Part shown: in pieces, positions 5,006-6,365 of the stretch
How the letters are laid out: every line of letters starts with the position of its first letter
Numbering within the stretch: position 1 is the first letter of the stretch
DNA from: Lentisphaerota bacterium
GTDB lineage: Bacteria; Verrucomicrobiota; Lentisphaeria; Oligosphaerales; Oligosphaeraceae
DNA: 6,365 bases
Direction: 5' to 3'
Assembly (NCBI GenBank): GCA_012799755.1
Contig: JAAZKQ010000364.1
Span: 1 to 6,365, forward strand
Notes under the pieces: model-generated
The model's input: the letters and a program-made list of their open reading frames with translations, nothing else
Database searches by the model: none
Told to the model about the DNA's origin: nothing
Position numbers and translations under genes: made by a program

Positions 5006-6272
5006 CGTTGAACGGCTGCTGGCTTTTGACCGGCAGCATCTGTGGCATCCCTATGCGTCAATGGCGCATCCGCCGCCGGCGAATCTGGTTGCCTCGGCGT
5101 CCGGCACGCGCATCCGCCTGCATGACGGCACGGAGTTGATTGACGCGGTGTCGAGCTGGTGGTGCGTGGTGCATGGGCATAATCCACCCGCGATTATTGC
5201 GGCCATTCAGGAACAGGCCGCGCAGTTTGCCCAGGTGATGTTCGCCGGTTTCACTCACCGGCCGGCCATTGCGCTGGCTGAAGCGCTGCTGGAGGTCTGC
5301 CCGCCCTCGCTCAATCGCGTGTTCTATGCCGACACCGGCTCCATTGCCGTGGAATGTGCCCTGAAAATGGCCAGTCAGTACCAGGTTGCCAAGGGTCGGC
5401 CCAAACGCTGCCGCATGGCGACCATCCGCGGCGGCTACCACGGCGATACCACCGGCGCCATGGCCGTCAGCGAACCCGCAGGCATGCACGAGATATTCCA
5501 CGGCATCATGGTTCAGCATCTTTTTGCGCCCCAGCCGCAATGCGAATTCGATCAGCCATGGCGGGATGACGACTTTGCGCCGATGGACGAACTGCTGCGA
5601 ACGCATCGCGATCAACTCGCCGCCGTCATTGTCGAACCGATCTTTCAAGGCGCCAATGCCATGCGCTTCTATCACCCGCAGTACCTGCGGAAACTCCGCG
5701 AGCTGTGCTCGGAATTGGATATACTGCTCATCCTTGACGAAATCGCCACCGGCTTCGGCCGTACCGGGAAATTCTTCGCGCAAGAGCACGCGGGCATTGT
5801 GCCGGACATCATGTGCATCAGCAAGGCCCTGACGGGCGGCGCCATTGCTTTGAGCGCGGTGCTTTGCAGCAGCGAGGTCGCCGACGGCATTTCCGCGGGC
5901 ACGCCGAGTCAGTTCATGCATGGCCCGACCTTCATGGCCAGTCCTTTGGCCTGCGCGGCAGGCTGTGCGTCGCTGCAGCTGTTCAAGAGCTACGACTGGG
6001 CGGCGAATGTGCGTGCCATGGAGGCACAGCTGCGACGTGAGCTGGCGCCCTGCCGCGAGCTGAGCAACGTCAAAGCCGTGCGGGTGCTGGGTGCGACGGG
6101 CGTGCTGGAGCTGGAGAAGCTGCCGAGTTACGAGCGTGTGCAGGAGGTGGTGATGGAGACCGGCGTATGGATACGACCCTTCGATCATTGGCTCTACACC
6201 ATGCCGCCATTCATCACGACGCCGGCCGAAATCAGCCGCATTACCGCCGCCCTGCGCATGGCTGCGGAATAA
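4992..6272 (+). CDS. bioA: DAPA aminotransferase BioA
   Basis: BioA is a PLP class III aminotransferase that converts KAPA to 7,8-diaminononanoate, in the E. coli type using S-adenosylmethionine as amino donor. The 426-residue protein aligns along its length with the E. coli family. It has HLWHPYASM (16-24), SSWW (54-57) in the substrate pocket, DTGSIAVECALKMA (114-127) with the PLP phosphate site, and GGYHGDT (147-153) with Y149 stacking on PLP. D249 is in DEIATGFGRTG, the Schiff-base lysine K278 in ISKALTGG, FMHGPTFMASPLACAA spans 308-323, and R395 in GVWIRPF binds the KAPA carboxyl. ATG 4992 is supported by GGAG 6 bases upstream and overlaps bioD by 14 bases. The retained SAM-type motifs argue against a lysine-using BioK. 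It is the last gene of the visible operon. Confidence 0.96.
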   Translation: MKASDVERLLAFDRQHLWHPYASMAHPPPANLVASASGTRIRLHDGTELIDAVSSWWCVVHGHNPPAIIAAIQEQAAQFAQVMFAGFTHRPAIALAEALLEVCPPSLNRVFYADTGSIAVECALKMASQYQVAKGRPKRCRMATIRGGYHGDTTGAMAVSEPAGMHEIFHGIMVQHLFAPQPQCEFDQPWRDDDFAPMDELLRTHRDQLAAVIVEPIFQGANAMRFYHPQYLRKLRELCSELDILLILDEIATGFGRTGKFFAQEHAGIVPDIMCISKALTGGAIALSAVLCSSEVADGISAGTPSQFMHGPTFMASPLACAAGCASLQLFKSYDWAANVRAMEAQLRRELAPCRELSNVKAVRVLGATGVLELEKLPSYERVQEVVMETGVWIRPFDHWLYTMPPFITTPAEISRITAALRMAAE

Positions 6273-6365
6273 GGCCCCTTCGAGCAATGCTCTTCACATA
6301 AGAGCCCGCATAGATATTGACGAACGTTCAGCTCATATAAGAACCATTGATGTCCGCTCCGGCAA
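6273..6365. other. Non-coding tail after bioA
   Basis: No gene start is visible. Besides the hairpins there is an 8-base palindrome, GAACGTTC (6322-6329), and a weak 12-base repeat, CACATAAGAGCC (6295-6306) and CATATAAGAACC (6334-6345, 10 of 12 identical). The window ends before any following gene. Confidence 0.4.
6282..6305 (+). terminator. Weak overlapping hairpins after bioA
   Basis: GAGC/GCTC (6282-6285 and 6289-6292, loop AAT) and GCTCTT/AAGAGC (6289-6294 and 6300-6305, loop CACAT) are alternative stems sharing GCTC. No T-run follows, so a rho-independent terminator is poorly supported. The hairpin may mark the 3' end of the operon transcript. Confidence 0.25.

Noticed and set aside
4992..6272. 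Lysine-dependent DAPA aminotransferase (BioK) instead of BioA
   Set aside because: The protein follows E. coli BioA closely along its length, including the SSWW, GGYHGD and GVWIRPF motifs, so the SAM-using type is the simpler reading.
5058..6287. Long open frame antisense to bioA (409 codons)
   Set aside because: It mirrors a confidently identified aminotransferase gene and matches no family; long antisense frames are common in GC-rich genes.
1..6365. CRISPR array, tRNA or rRNA gene, phage or insertion sequence gene
   Set aside because: No regularly spaced repeats of CRISPR size, no cloverleaf-like segment and no transposase or integrase motif were seen on either strand.

Overview
The window holds one complete biotin (vitamin B7) locus, all on the + strand, in the order bioB-bioF-bioG-bioC-bioD-bioA. 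It begins about 320 bases before bioB and ends about 90 bases after bioA, with no other gene visible on either side. BioC (malonyl-ACP O-methyltransferase) and BioG (pimeloyl-ACP methyl ester esterase) supply the two special steps of the methyl-ester disguise route to pimeloyl-ACP. BioF, BioA, BioD and BioB then turn pimeloyl-ACP into KAPA, DAPA, dethiobiotin and biotin. The locus therefore encodes the whole dedicated pathway; the host's ordinary fatty acid synthase would do the chain extension.

The host is a GC-rich bacterium that I cannot name. Several traits point to an anaerobe outside the enterobacteria. It uses BioG rather than BioH. Its BioB has the CSILN...GRCSQNCRFCAQS form and lacks two of the four E. 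coli [2Fe-2S] cluster ligands. Its BioD has the SGIDTDIGKT P-loop form. An affiliation such as Lentisphaerae/PVC, Bacteroidota-like or deltaproteobacterial is possible, but this is inference only.

Layout: positions 1-319 are non-coding and contain two strong hairpins and an inverted array of 9-base GTCCATANT units. bioB (320-1303) and bioF (1308-2474) are 4 bases apart. A 353-base gap (2475-2827) then interrupts an otherwise tightly packed operon. It holds a sigma70-like promoter candidate, several hairpins and a pair of hairpins around the bioG ribosome binding site. bioG, bioC, bioD and bioA (2828-6272) overlap one another by 4 to 14 bases and look translationally coupled. The last 93 bases carry small hairpins and a weak repeat but no clear terminator.

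The observations most worth following are the altered auxiliary-cluster ligands of BioB, the structured gap that splits bioBF from bioGCDA, and the inverted 9-base repeat array upstream of bioB. No canonical BirA operator was seen.
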